Assembly: GCA_041483135.1 (NCBI GenBank)
Contig: JBGPFE010000002.1
Span: forward strand, 85,492-149,491
Source of the DNA: PALSA-1004 sp041483135
Lineage (GTDB): Bacteria; Pseudomonadota; Gammaproteobacteria; Burkholderiales; SG8-41
Reading direction: 5' to 3'
Length of the DNA stretch: 64,000 nucleotides
Shown: in pieces, positions 17,360-25,338 of the stretch
Position numbering within the stretch: position 1 is the first letter of the stretch
Layout: each line of letters starts with the position of its first letter
Made by a program: the position numbers and the translations under genes
The notes under the pieces: model-generated
What the model saw: the letters and a program-made list of their open reading frames with translations, nothing else
What the model was told of the DNA's origin: nothing
The model's database searches: none

Positions 17360-18154
17360 ATGCAAAACCTCACCGATAAACTCATCGCCAGCAAGGAAAG
17401 CGGCATCGGCTGGATTATTTTCAACAATCCCGCGCGCCACAACGCGGTATCGCTTGAGATGTGGCAGTCGCTGCCCGTCGTGCTCGACGACTACGCCAGG
17501 GATCCCGCGGTCCGCGTCGTCATCCTGAAGGGAGCGGGGGACAAGGCGTTCGTCGCAGGCGCCGACATCTCACAGTTCAAGGAAAAGCGGTCGAGTCCTG
17601 AAGCGGTGAAAACGTACAACGCGGCGTCGGACGCGGCCAGCAAGGCGCTGCAGGATTTTCCGAAGCCGATGATCGCGATGATACGCGGCTATTGCATCGG
17701 CGGCGGGACCGCGATTGCGGTGAACTGCGATATCCGCATCGCGGCGGAAGACGCGCGCTTTGCCATACCCGCGGGAAAACTCGGGCTGGGTTACCGTTTC
17801 GCCGGCATCAGACGCCTGGCGGATGTCGTCGGGCCGTCATTCGCCGCGGAAATATTCTTCACGGCGCGCCAGTTCAACGCGCAGGAAGCTCTGCAGATGA
17901 ACCTGGTGAACCGCGTCGTGCCGGTTGCCGAGCTCGAAAAATACACGCTCGACTACGCCGCCACGATCTCGAGCAACGCGCCGCTCACCATCGCCGCGGT
18001 CAAGCGCAGCATCATCGAGTATCTCAGGAACCCCGCCGAGCGCGACCTCGCGCTGTGCCAGAAGATGGTCGACGCCTGCTATGCGAGCGAGGACTACACG
18101 GAAGGCCAGACTGCCTTCATGGAGAAGCGCAAGCCGGCATTCAAGGGCCGCTGA
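17360..18154 (+). CDS. Enoyl-CoA hydratase/isomerase family protein (first crotonase)
   Basis: A 264-residue crotonase-fold protein acting on acyl-CoA thioesters. The oxyanion-hole segments are GAGDKAFVAGADISQF and RGYCIGGGTAIAVNCD, both typical. In hydratases the next segment usually has a PE pair carrying one catalytic glutamate; here it reads FAIPAGKLGLG, so alanine replaces it. The second glutamate region (AAEIFF) is kept. Classical hydration may therefore be impaired, and an isomerase, decarboxylase or lyase role is possible. It follows the Kelch gene by 27 bases and precedes the CoA-transferase by 17, as part of a catabolic operon. Confidence 0.87.
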   Translation: MQNLTDKLIASKESGIGWIIFNNPARHNAVSLEMWQSLPVVLDDYARDPAVRVVILKGAGDKAFVAGADISQFKEKRSSPEAVKTYNAASDAASKALQDFPKPMIAMIRGYCIGGGTAIAVNCDIRIAAEDARFAIPAGKLGLGYRFAGIRRLADVVGPSFAAEIFFTARQFNAQEALQMNLVNRVVPVAELEKYTLDYAATISSNAPLTIAAVKRSIIEYLRNPAERDLALCQKMVDACYASEDYTEGQTAFMEKRKPAFKGR

Positions 18155-18171
18155 CCGGAAGGAAGTTTCAC

Positions 18172-19362
18172 ATGCCGCCGAATGCACGCCAGGGCCCGCT
18201 CGCCCGCTTCACCGTTCTGGATCTTACGCGCGCGCGCGCAGGCCCCACCGCGGCGCGCCAGCTCGCGGACTGGGGCGCCGATGTCATCAAGATCGAGGAG
18301 CCCGGCGATCAGGACGGCGACGGCGGCCCGTTCGACCGGCGCCACGGCGCCGATTTTCAGAACCTGCAGCGCAACCGGCGCAGCGTCACGCTGAATCTGA
18401 AAAGCGCCGAGGGCATCGCGGTCTTCATGCGCCTCCTCGCCAAGGCGGACGTGGTGGTCGAGAATTACCGGCCGCGAGTCAAGCATCGGCTCGGCATCGA
18501 CTATGAGAGCCTGAAAAAAATCAATCCCCGGATCGTTTACGCGAGCATCAGCGGATTCGGCGAGGACGGCCCGTACAGCGACCGCCCGGGTCTCGACCAG
18601 GTCGCGCAAGGGATGAGCGGGCTCATGTCCATCACCGGCCTTCCCGGCCAGGGGCCGGTGCGCGCAGGCATCGCCGTCGGCGACAGCACCGCGGGCCTCT
18701 ACTGCACGATCGGCATACTCATGGCGCTGCTCGAGCGCGAAGAGTCGGGCGAAGGCCAATGGGTGCAGACTTCGCTCGTGCAGGCGCTTATCGCGCTGCT
18801 CGATTTCCAGGCCGCGCGCTGGCTCGTCGCGCACGAAGTGCCGGGGCAGGCCGGCAACAATCATCCGACCGCGATCCCGACCGGCGTATTCCGCACGGCC
18901 GACGGCTACATCAATATCGCGGGATCCGGCCAGTTGTTCGAGCGGTTGTGCAAGGCGATCGATGCGCCGGAGCTCGTGAAACACGCCGACTACGCCGATT
19001 TCAAGCTGCGCTCGCAGAACCGCGACGCGCTGCATGCCGCGATCGGCGAGAAGATCAAGCAGCGTCCGTGCGCGGAATGGATCGAGGCGCTGAACAAGGC
19101 CGGCGTGCCGTGCGGCCCGATTTACAAGATCAACGAGGTATTCGCCGATCCCCAGGTCCGGCACATCGGCATGGCGAAGCCCGTCACCCACTACGCGCTC
19201 GGAAAAATAGAGCTGGTGGGGCAGGGCGTGAAACTCTCGCGCACGCCGTCCGAAATCCGCACCGCCGCGCCCGACCGCGGCGCGCAGAGCGAGGAGATAC
19301 TGCGCGAATTCGGCTACGCCGACAAAGAAATCAGCGACCTGCGCAGTCGCGGGATAGTCTGA
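18172..19362 (+). CDS. Family III CoA-transferase (CaiB/BaiF)
   Basis: A 396-residue CoA-transferase that moves CoA between carboxylic acids through an aspartyl-CoA intermediate. Family features are FTVLDLTRARAGPTAARQLAD, DWGADVIKIEEPGD, the VVENYRPRV segment and the catalytic aspartate D171 in GIAVGDSTAGLYCTIG. The donor and acceptor acids are unknown. The open frame continues far upstream within the crotonase gene, but ATG 18172 lies after a GGAAGG ribosome site and begins the conserved region. It sits between two crotonases, consistent with activation of a substrate acid before beta-oxidation-type steps. Confidence 0.92.
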   Translation: MPPNARQGPLARFTVLDLTRARAGPTAARQLADWGADVIKIEEPGDQDGDGGPFDRRHGADFQNLQRNRRSVTLNLKSAEGIAVFMRLLAKADVVVENYRPRVKHRLGIDYESLKKINPRIVYASISGFGEDGPYSDRPGLDQVAQGMSGLMSITGLPGQGPVRAGIAVGDSTAGLYCTIGILMALLEREESGEGQWVQTSLVQALIALLDFQAARWLVAHEVPGQAGNNHPTAIPTGVFRTADGYINIAGSGQLFERLCKAIDAPELVKHADYADFKLRSQNRDALHAAIGEKIKQRPCAEWIEALNKAGVPCGPIYKINEVFADPQVRHIGMAKPVTHYALGKIELVGQGVKLSRTPSEIRTAAPDRGAQSEEILREFGYADKEISDLRSRGIV

Positions 19363-19392
19363 TTCATTCCATTTCGCATACCGGGACCGGGC

Positions 19393-20145
19393 GTGATCCG
19401 CATTGAACGCCGGGGCAGCATCCACGAGCTGGTCCTCGACCGTGCCGCGCAACGCAATGCGCTGAGCGCCGAAATGATCGGCGAGCTCGCGGCCGCGCTC
19501 GGCGCGGCCGACGCCGATGCGGCATGCCGCTGCGTCGTCATCAAAGGTGCGGGCGAGCATTTTTGCGCGGGCCGGGAGCTCGCGCCGGGCAAAGCACGCG
19601 ACCTGGCTGCGATACTCGCCTATGACGACGCATACGCGGCGATATTCGAGCGGCTGCGCACACTGTCGAAACCTTCGCTTGCGGTCGTGCGCGGTTACGC
19701 GGTCGCCGGCGGTTTTACTCTCGCCATGGCATGCGATTTCGTGGTCGCCGACGCGGCGGCGCAATTCGGCGCGCTCGAAATGAAAAACGGGTTCCCCGCC
19801 GCACTTAACACCGCGCTGCTGTCGCACCTGATCGGGGCGCGGCGGGCGCTCGAGCTGCTGCTGCTCGGAGAAATGGTGACCGGACGCGAGCTGCACGCGA
19901 TGGGATTGGTCAACCGCATCGCGCATGAAGCCTCTGAACTTGCCGTAGTGGAAACGACGTTTACGACGCAGTTCGCCGCGCTCGACCCGGTCGCCGTCCG
20001 GCTGACCAAGGAAACGCATCGCGCCACCAGCAATATGCCGCTCGCCGACGCGTTGACGATGGGCAAGCAGCTCAACGCCCTGCTGCTTGCCTCGGGCCGG
20101 ATCGACGAAGCGGGCAGGGCGTTTGCCGAACGCCGCAAAAAATAG
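19393..20145 (+). CDS. Enoyl-CoA hydratase/isomerase family protein (second crotonase)
   Basis: A 250-residue crotonase starting with GTG. Oxyanion segments are KGAGEHFCAGRELAPG and RGYAVAGGFTLAMACD. The catalytic-region segment FGALEMKNGF keeps a glutamate where the first crotonase has alanine, and a second glutamate lies in RALELLLLGE. It is therefore the better candidate for an active hydratase of the pair. It follows the CoA-transferase by 30 bases. The stop is followed by an intergenic stretch with its own promoter-like element, so the dehydrogenase gene downstream may form a separate unit. Confidence 0.88.
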   Translation: MIRIERRGSIHELVLDRAAQRNALSAEMIGELAAALGAADADAACRCVVIKGAGEHFCAGRELAPGKARDLAAILAYDDAYAAIFERLRTLSKPSLAVVRGYAVAGGFTLAMACDFVVADAAAQFGALEMKNGFPAALNTALLSHLIGARRALELLLLGEMVTGRELHAMGLVNRIAHEASELAVVETTFTTQFAALDPVAVRLTKETHRATSNMPLADALTMGKQLNALLLASGRIDEAGRAFAERRKK

Positions 20146-20175
20146 GCGCTACGGCGGCGAAGCCGCGCGCGTTTC

Positions 20176-20184
20176 TGTTATAAT
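20176..20184 (+). promoter_or_regulatory. Extended -10 promoter element before the hydroxyacyl-CoA dehydrogenase
   Basis: TGT-TATAAT (20176-20184) is a perfect extended -10 element (TGn followed by TATAAT). It lies in the gap between the second crotonase and the dehydrogenase, about 130 bases before the start codon. No convincing -35 is seen, which is acceptable for extended -10 promoters. It suggests the dehydrogenase-thiolase pair can be transcribed separately, with a leader of about 125 bases. Confidence 0.55.
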
Positions 20185-20317
20185 TTTCGCTGCGACCGGG
20201 CGTTGAAAGCTCTGCATCTCTCCGCAATATCCCGCTCACGAAGAAGCAGACACTGCCGGCAACGGCACGCCACGATCTTTACGCTTTTCAATCGCGAACA
20301 ATCAGACCAAGGGTGTT

Positions 20318-21847
20318 ATGAAGTTTGATGCTAACAGGCCCGGCCTCACGGTCGGCGTGCTCGGCGCCGGCGCCATGGGGCGCGGCATCGTCCAGGTTGC
20401 CGCCGCCGGCGGCATGCAGGTGCTGATGATGGACACGCGCGCCGGAGCCGCGGAAGAAGCGCGCGATTTCATCGCGAAGATGCTGGGCCGCGCGGCCGAC
20501 AAGGGCAGCATGAGCAAAGACGACGCTGCCGCCGCGACACGGCGTATCAAAATCGTCAACGCGCTGGCCGACTTCAAGCCCTGTCACGCCGTGATCGAAG
20601 CCGTCGTGGAAAACCTCGACGTCAAGCGCCAGGTGTTCGGCGAGCTTGAAGCGATCGTCGCGCCCGACTGCATACTCGCGACCAACACTTCATCGCTGTC
20701 GGTGACGACCATCGCCGCCAGGCTCAAGACGCCGCAGCGCTTCGCCGGCTTTCATTTCTTCAACCCGGTGCCGCTGATGCGGCTCGTTGAAGTCATCTCG
20801 GGCCTGCAGACCGAAGAGTGGGTATGCGAAGCCCTGGTTGCCATCGGCAAGCGCATGACGCGCGAGCCGGTGCGCTGCACCGATGCGCCGGGGTTCCTCG
20901 TCAACCAGGTGGGCCGCGGCTTCACGCTCGAAGCGGCGCACCTCGTGCACGAAGGCATTTCGACTTTCACCGACGTCGACCGCGTGATGCGCGACGTCGG
21001 CGGTTTCCGCATGGGGCCGTTCGAGCTGATGGAGCTGACCGGGCTCGACGTCACGCAACCCGCATCGGTATTGATCTACAACCAGTTCTTCCAGGAGCCG
21101 CGTTACCGTCCGAATCTGATCATGCAGGCACGCTATGAAGCGGGCGTGCTCGGCCGCAAAACCAAAAAGGGTTTTTACGACTACGACGCCGAGATGAAAC
21201 CCATCGTGACCCCCGAAGCACCAGCGCCGGACGCACGTCCCGACAAAATATGGGTAAGCCCAACCGAACCTGCCGGACACGCGGCGCTCACGGAACTGCT
21301 CAAGAAACTCGGCGCATCGCTCGAAACCGGCGCGAATCCGAGCGCCAAAGCGCTGTGCCTGGTGACGCCGTTCGGCGACGACGCGACAACCTGCGCAGTC
21401 GAGCAGGGCCTCGACCCCAAGCGCACGGTCGCGGTCGATACGCTGTTCCCGCTCGTCAAGCGCCGCACCATCATGGGCACGCCGTTGACCGACATGGCAT
21501 ACCGCGACGCCGCCCACGGATTGCTCGCAGCCGACGGCGTGCCGGTCACGGTATGCCGCGACAGTCCCGGCTTCATCGCGCAGCGCATCGTCGCGATGAT
21601 CGTCAACATCGGCTGCTCGATCGCGCAAAGCCGCACCGCGGCGCCCGCCGACATCGACAAGGCGGTGACGCTCGGCCTCAATTATCCGAACGGCCCGTTC
21701 AAGTTTGCCGACGTGCTCGGCGTCGCGCGCATCCACCAGGTGCTGTCCGCGATGTACCGCATCTACGGCGATCCGCGCTACCGTTCCAACATCTGGCTCG
21801 CGCGCCGCGCCAGGCTCGGCGTTTCCGCGCTTACCCTCGAGCCCTGA
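20318..21847 (+). CDS. 3-hydroxyacyl-CoA dehydrogenase (PaaH-type, two C-terminal domains)
   Basis: NAD-dependent oxidation of 3-hydroxyacyl-CoA to 3-oxoacyl-CoA. The 509-residue protein has the Rossmann motif GAGAMG at residues 16-21, catalytic histidine in FAGFHFFNPVPLM, and NQVGRGFTLEAAH in the first C-terminal domain. A second copy of the C-terminal domain follows (about 390-500, CRDSPGFIAQRIVAM and LNYPNGPFKFADVLG). This long form resembles PaaH/PaaC of phenylacetate and related ring-derived acid degradation rather than the short FadB2 type. A repeat element separates it from the thiolase that would act next on its product. Confidence 0.92.
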   Translation: MKFDANRPGLTVGVLGAGAMGRGIVQVAAAGGMQVLMMDTRAGAAEEARDFIAKMLGRAADKGSMSKDDAAAATRRIKIVNALADFKPCHAVIEAVVENLDVKRQVFGELEAIVAPDCILATNTSSLSVTTIAARLKTPQRFAGFHFFNPVPLMRLVEVISGLQTEEWVCEALVAIGKRMTREPVRCTDAPGFLVNQVGRGFTLEAAHLVHEGISTFTDVDRVMRDVGGFRMGPFELMELTGLDVTQPASVLIYNQFFQEPRYRPNLIMQARYEAGVLGRKTKKGFYDYDAEMKPIVTPEAPAPDARPDKIWVSPTEPAGHAALTELLKKLGASLETGANPSAKALCLVTPFGDDATTCAVEQGLDPKRTVAVDTLFPLVKRRTIMGTPLTDMAYRDAAHGLLAADGVPVTVCRDSPGFIAQRIVAMIVNIGCSIAQSRTAAPADIDKAVTLGLNYPNGPFKFADVLGVARIHQVLSAMYRIYGDPRYRSNIWLARRARLGVSALTLEP

Positions 21848-21854
21848 ACCTTTT

Positions 21855-21963
21855 GCCACAGAGGACACAGAGGTCACGGAGAAAACCAGGAAAATTACCG
21901 TGTGAATTCAAAAACTGTTTAACGCTCTCGCCTTGACTCTGTGTGCTCTGTGATCTCTGTGGC
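21855..21963. repeat. Inverted CACAGAG-type intergenic repeat
   Basis: The left arm (about 21856-21881) consists of three 9-base units: CCACAGAGG, ACACAGAGG, TCACGGAG. The right arm (about 21936-21963) is its imperfect inverted copy, CTCTGTGTGCTCTGTGATCTCTGTGG. The arms flank about 55 bases and could form a long hairpin in the RNA between the dehydrogenase and the thiolase. Similar CACAGAGG sequences occur dispersed in many environmental proteobacterial genomes; their function is unknown. No transposase is near. Confidence 0.75.
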
Positions 21964-21991
21964 TGCCGGTAATTGAAGAAAGGAATTTAAA

Positions 21992-23194
21992 ATGCTGAAC
22001 GCCTATATCTACGAAGGACTGCGCACCCCGTTCGGGCGCTATGCCGGCACGCTTGCCAAGGTCCGCCCCGACGATCTGCTGGCCGGTGCTATAAAGGCCG
22101 TGATGGCCAAGAGCGCATTCAAGCCGGGTCAGCTCGAAGACATCGTCGTCGGCTGCGCCAACCAGGCGGGCGAAGACAGCCGCTGCGTCGCGCGCCATGC
22201 CGGCCTTGCGGCGGGCCTGCCGATCGAAATTCCGGGAACCGTGCTGCAAAGAAATTGCGCGAGCGGACTCGGCGCGCTGGCCCACGCCGCGCATTCAATC
22301 ACCGCCGGCGAAGGCGACGTGTTCCTGATCGGCGGCGTCGAGAGCATGAGCCGCGCGCCGTTCGTGTTCGGCAAGAGCGAAAATCCGTTCGGGCGCGACC
22401 TGCGCATTTACGACAGCACGATCGGGCCGCGTTTCTCCAATCCGAAGCTGACCAAGCAGTTCGGCGACGACCAGATGCCGCAGACCGCCGACAATCTAGC
22501 GCGCGAGTACGACATCAAGCGCGAGGAAGCCGACAAGTTCGCGCTCGCCTCGCAGCAGAAATACGCGATCGCTAAAGGTGAAGGCTTCTTCAGCGGAGAA
22601 ATCGCGCCGGTCGTGCTGCCGCCGACGCGCAAAGGCCCGGTGCCGCCGGTGGCCGACGACGAGCACCCGCGTCCCGGCACGGATTACGACACGCTCGCGA
22701 AAATGAAACCGCTCTACGAGGGCGGCGTCACTACCGCCGGCAACGCCTCAGGCGTCAACGACGGCGCGATTGCGATGCTCGTCGCCAGTCTCAAGGCCGG
22801 CGAGAAAGCGGGCTCGAAGCCGATCGCGCGCGTGATCGCGACTGCATCTGCCGGCGTGCCGCCGCGCATCATGGGCATCGGCCCGGTTGCGGCGTCGAAG
22901 AAAGCGCTCGAGCGCGCGGGGCTTACGATCAAGGACATGGACATCATCGAGATCAACGAGGCGTTCGCGGTGCAGGTGCTCTCATGCCTGAAGGGCCTCG
23001 GCGTCGCATTCGACGACAAGCGCGTGAACCCCAACGGCGGAGCAATTGCGGTGGGCCATCCGCTCGGCGCCTCCGGCGCACGGCTCGCGCTGACTGCGGC
23101 GCGTCAATTGCAGCGCAGCGGCGGCCGCTACGCGCTGGTGTCGCTGTGCATCGGCGGCGGGCAGGGGATGGCGGCGATACTCGAAAAAGTTTGA
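21992..23194 (+). CDS. Acetyl-CoA acyltransferase (thiolase)
   Basis: Degradative-type thiolase of 400 residues that cleaves 3-oxoacyl-CoA with CoA to release acetyl-CoA. Catalytic residues are C89 in QRNCASGLG, H356 in VGHPLGASG and C386 in SLCIGGGQG. The opening segment YIYEGLRTPFGRYAG is close to that of beta-ketoadipyl-CoA thiolases (PcaF/PaaJ), which would fit a ring-derived or dicarboxylic acid pathway with the PaaH-like dehydrogenase upstream. AGAAAGGAA precedes the start. It is the last gene of the catabolic cluster. Confidence 0.93.
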   Translation: MLNAYIYEGLRTPFGRYAGTLAKVRPDDLLAGAIKAVMAKSAFKPGQLEDIVVGCANQAGEDSRCVARHAGLAAGLPIEIPGTVLQRNCASGLGALAHAAHSITAGEGDVFLIGGVESMSRAPFVFGKSENPFGRDLRIYDSTIGPRFSNPKLTKQFGDDQMPQTADNLAREYDIKREEADKFALASQQKYAIAKGEGFFSGEIAPVVLPPTRKGPVPPVADDEHPRPGTDYDTLAKMKPLYEGGVTTAGNASGVNDGAIAMLVASLKAGEKAGSKPIARVIATASAGVPPRIMGIGPVAASKKALERAGLTIKDMDIIEINEAFAVQVLSCLKGLGVAFDDKRVNPNGGAIAVGHPLGASGARLALTAARQLQRSGGRYALVSLCIGGGQGMAAILEKV

Positions 23195-23260
23195 TCGTTT
23201 CGACGCCGGGCAGGTCAAAACAGCGCGGGCGCATCAAGCTGATTCTGCCTGCCTTAAAAA

Positions 23261-23293
23261 CCCTTATCGTTTGATAAGGGAAAGTGGTAGAAT
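23261..23293 (+). promoter_or_regulatory. Palindromic operator-like site and promoter of the HTH/AbiEii pair
   Basis: CCCTTATC-GTTT-GATAAGGG (23261-23280) is a perfect 8-base inverted repeat. A -10-like TAGAAT lies at 23288-23293, and the left arm overlaps the expected -35 position (TTATCG, 23264-23269, 18-base spacer). Transcription would begin at about 23300, the first base of the start codon, so the message may be leaderless. The layout suits autoregulation by the HTH protein encoded immediately downstream, but this is inferred from position only. Confidence 0.5.
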
Positions 23294-23299
23294 ACGGCC

Positions 23300-23785
23300 A
23301 TGGCCCGTGATGCCGCCGCCGGATTGATTTCGGTTTCCCAGCTGGCAGCGCGCGAGGGGGTTTCCCGCGCGCGCGCGCTGCAATGGATTGCGTCGGGACG
23401 GATCGCGGGCGCCCGCCGGGTCGGACACCATTGGGCCATTCCCGTCGACGCTTCGATCATCCGCCGCGCCCCCGGCCGGCCGCGAGCACAGGCACGGCCG
23501 GCCGCTGACCGGCTGCTGCGCGAGATGGCGCGAAAATACCTGTGGTGGCTTAAGCCGGGCGAGGCGGCACATCCGGACGCGGCGATCGTGCAGGTGATGG
23601 AACTTGGCGATTACAGCGACGCGCTGCGACTCGAAGCCGCACTCGGGCGGATAAAGCTGGCGAGCGCATTGCGACGCGCCGCTCCGGGGCGGCTCTCGCC
23701 GCGTTCCTGGGCTTACTGGCATTACCGCCTGGGCCTCGCCGAACCGGGGTGCGTCCCCAGGCCGCCACGGCGCAGCTACACTTGA
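23300..23785 (+). CDS. HTH domain protein, probable antitoxin-type partner of AbiEii-like protein
   Basis: A 161-residue basic protein. Residues 9-50 (LISVSQLAAREGVSRARALQWI then GRRVGHHWAIP-like RVGHHWAIPV) form an excisionase/MerR-type helix-turn-helix followed by a wing. The remainder contains a conserved-looking segment on substrate size (GDYSDALRLEAALG) and a C-terminal RSWAYWHYRLGL. The gene lies directly before a nucleotidyltransferase of the AbiEii type and overlaps it. This is the order found in many two-gene toxin-antitoxin-like loci where a DNA-binding protein precedes the AbiEii-like enzyme. The antitoxin role is inferred from context. No ribosome site is visible before ATG 23300. 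Confidence 0.7.
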   Translation: MARDAAAGLISVSQLAAREGVSRARALQWIASGRIAGARRVGHHWAIPVDASIIRRAPGRPRAQARPAADRLLREMARKYLWWLKPGEAAHPDAAIVQVMELGDYSDALRLEAALGRIKLASALRRAAPGRLSPRSWAYWHYRLGLAEPGCVPRPPRRSYT

Positions 23786-24468
23786 TCGCGACGCTCGTCC
23801 CGAAGTTCGCAAGACTGCCACCGGCGCAACGGCGGCTGTGGCCGCAATTGCGGCCGAGCGTGGCGCTCGGCTTGGTGCTTTACGGCGGCACCGCGGTGTC
23901 GCTGCATCTTGGACATCGCCGCTCGGTGGACTTCGACTTCTTCCACGACCGTCCACTCGACAAAGCGGCTATCCGCGCGGCGTTCCCGTTCATGACTGCT
24001 GCGCGCACGCTCCAGGAATCTCCGGATACGCTCGTAGTACTGGCGGCGGCGGGACGCGCAGCGGTAAAGGTGTCGTTCTTCGGCAGGCTGCGATTCGGCC
24101 GGGCGGGTGATCCGCTGCTCACGCGTGACGGCGTGCTCGAAGTGGCCTCGCTAGAAGACCTGCTCGCGCACAAGCTGAAGGTCATCCTGCAGCGCGCGGA
24201 AAGTCGGGATTACCGGGACATTGCAGCGCTGCTACGCGCGGGCGTGCCGCTCGAGCGCGGGCTCGCCGCGGCGCGGCTCATCTTCGGCGGCGCATTCCAG
24301 CCCGCGGAAAGCCTCAAGGCGCTCGCCTATTTCAAGGACGGCGACCTCGCACGCGTGCCGCGCACGGACCGGTTGCGCTTGATCGAGGCGGCGCGCTCCG
24401 CCGGCAAATTGCCGCGTATCGCGCTGCGCTCGAAGTCGCTTGCGATCCCGATCGGAAAACGCGCCTGA
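23782..24468 (+). CDS. AbiEii/AbiGii-type nucleotidyltransferase, probable toxin
   Basis: A protein of about 228 residues in the nucleotidyltransferase superfamily. The motif LVLYGGTAVSLHLGHRRSVD followed by FDFF is the AbiEii signature: a GG-T/S segment with an acidic pair (DFDFF) that binds metal and NTP. Downstream, LEDLLAHKLKVILQRAESRDYRDIA is also typical. AbiEii proteins are toxins of type IV toxin-antitoxin and phage-defence systems, but many single-domain relatives are uncharacterised. TTG 23782 overlaps the upstream stop (TTGA); an in-frame GTG at 23749 is an alternative. It forms a bicistron with the HTH gene in a small accessory zone. Confidence 0.82.
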   Translation: MIATLVPKFARLPPAQRRLWPQLRPSVALGLVLYGGTAVSLHLGHRRSVDFDFFHDRPLDKAAIRAAFPFMTAARTLQESPDTLVVLAAAGRAAVKVSFFGRLRFGRAGDPLLTRDGVLEVASLEDLLAHKLKVILQRAESRDYRDIAALLRAGVPLERGLAAARLIFGGAFQPAESLKALAYFKDGDLARVPRTDRLRLIEAARSAGKLPRIALRSKSLAIPIGKRA

Positions 24469-24482
24469 CCTGTAGCGCAGCT

Positions 24483-24561
24483 TCGTCACCCCGGCGTACG
24501 CCGGCGTCCAGACCGTTGCGTACTGCGTAGCCCTGGATTCCGGCTTCCGCCGGAATGACGA
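24483..24561. repeat. REPIN-like element: two inverted REP units
   Basis: A 79-base element bounded by TCGTCA (24483) and TGACGA (24556-24561). The left half has the perfect palindrome CCGGCGTACGCCGG (24491-24504). The right half has TTCCGGC-TTCC-GCCGGAA (24538-24555). The reverse complement of the right half aligns with the left half across TCGTCAnnCCGGCGnnnGCCGGnnTCCAG, so these are two REP units in opposite orientation, which defines a REPIN. REPINs are mobilised by RAYT (TnpA-REP) enzymes; none is in this window. Confidence 0.8.
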
Positions 24562-24797
24562 GCGGGGGTTTTCGCCGGAAGAATGAATTAATGAATGAAT
24601 CAGGGCCAATGTAATTTTATCGCGGCCGCCCCGCAAATCAGGCACGACCCTGGTTATTCGGCTTTGATCGCCTCCCGCTGAGTCGATTTTTTTGCTGTGC
24701 CGATACTTACCCCGCAACGTTGACAGGCAAAGTTATGAAGCAAAGTGATAGACGAATATGCTTGCAATTCTGATGGCGAAGACCATTATTCTGGGCA
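24562..24797. other. Intergenic stretch before the winged-helix gene
   Basis: This stretch is more AT-rich than its surroundings. It holds short direct repeats of GAATGAATTAATGAATGAAT type at about 24582-24600. A TTGACA lies at 24720-24725 without a good -10 at standard spacing. No gene is supported here. Confidence 0.5.
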
Positions 24798-25130
24798 ATG
24801 AAGAAGATATTTTCCGATCTTCGAGAGATCATCAGACTCGAGCGGCGTTATTTACCGTTAATCGACACGCTCGTGGATCGCAATATTTGCGCGCAGATTG
24901 GTTATCACGAGGCCATAAAAGACAAACCGCTGACGCTGAAGCTTCTTTGCCTGCTCGATATCGGCCCGATCGCAACGGTTCAACGCCACCTCGTCAGGCT
25001 CGTCGCGATAGGTGTAGTCGTCAAGCGGCGCCATCGTGGGGATCGCCGTTCGTTTACGCTCCACCTGAGTGCCAATACCAAACGGGAATATCAGCGTTAT
25101 GCGGCAGCACTTGCTGCCAGAAACCGGTAA
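24798..25130 (+). CDS. Winged-helix (MarR-like) DNA-binding protein
   Basis: A 110-residue protein with a winged-helix pattern. Residues 45-95 read LTLKLLCLLDIGPIATVQRH, then LVRLVAIGVVVKRRH and a basic wing GDRRSFTLHLS, like MarR-family transcription factors. The N-terminal helix (FSDLREIIRLERRYLPLIDTL) could be a dimerisation helix. It is shorter than standard MarR proteins, and no ligand or target is evident. It stands alone in the accessory zone, with no strong ribosome site (only CTGGG before the ATG). Base composition is lower in GC than neighbouring core genes, which is compatible with acquisition. Confidence 0.7.
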   Translation: MKKIFSDLREIIRLERRYLPLIDTLVDRNICAQIGYHEAIKDKPLTLKLLCLLDIGPIATVQRHLVRLVAIGVVVKRRHRGDRRSFTLHLSANTKREYQRYAAALAARNR

Positions 25131-25338
25131 CGGCCGGGGCAGGTGGGCAGGGCACGCCCGCAAAATCAAAAACTCGTGTCAGGCAAGCAGCACATCTGCA
25201 CTTCGCAGATAGACGCAATCCCTTATCCGATACACGCAGGCGATGCACATCCGCCCTTGGCGTGAACAACCGCCGGTGGCCGAAATGCGACGCCCGAATT
25301 CAAACTAAGACACTATCCTCGCGGCGCGGTCGACATGA

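Noticed and set aside
18094..20019. A 641-codon minus-strand open frame across the CoA-transferase and second crotonase
   Set aside because: It spans two real genes and their gap, shows no domain, and has the composition of an antisense shadow.
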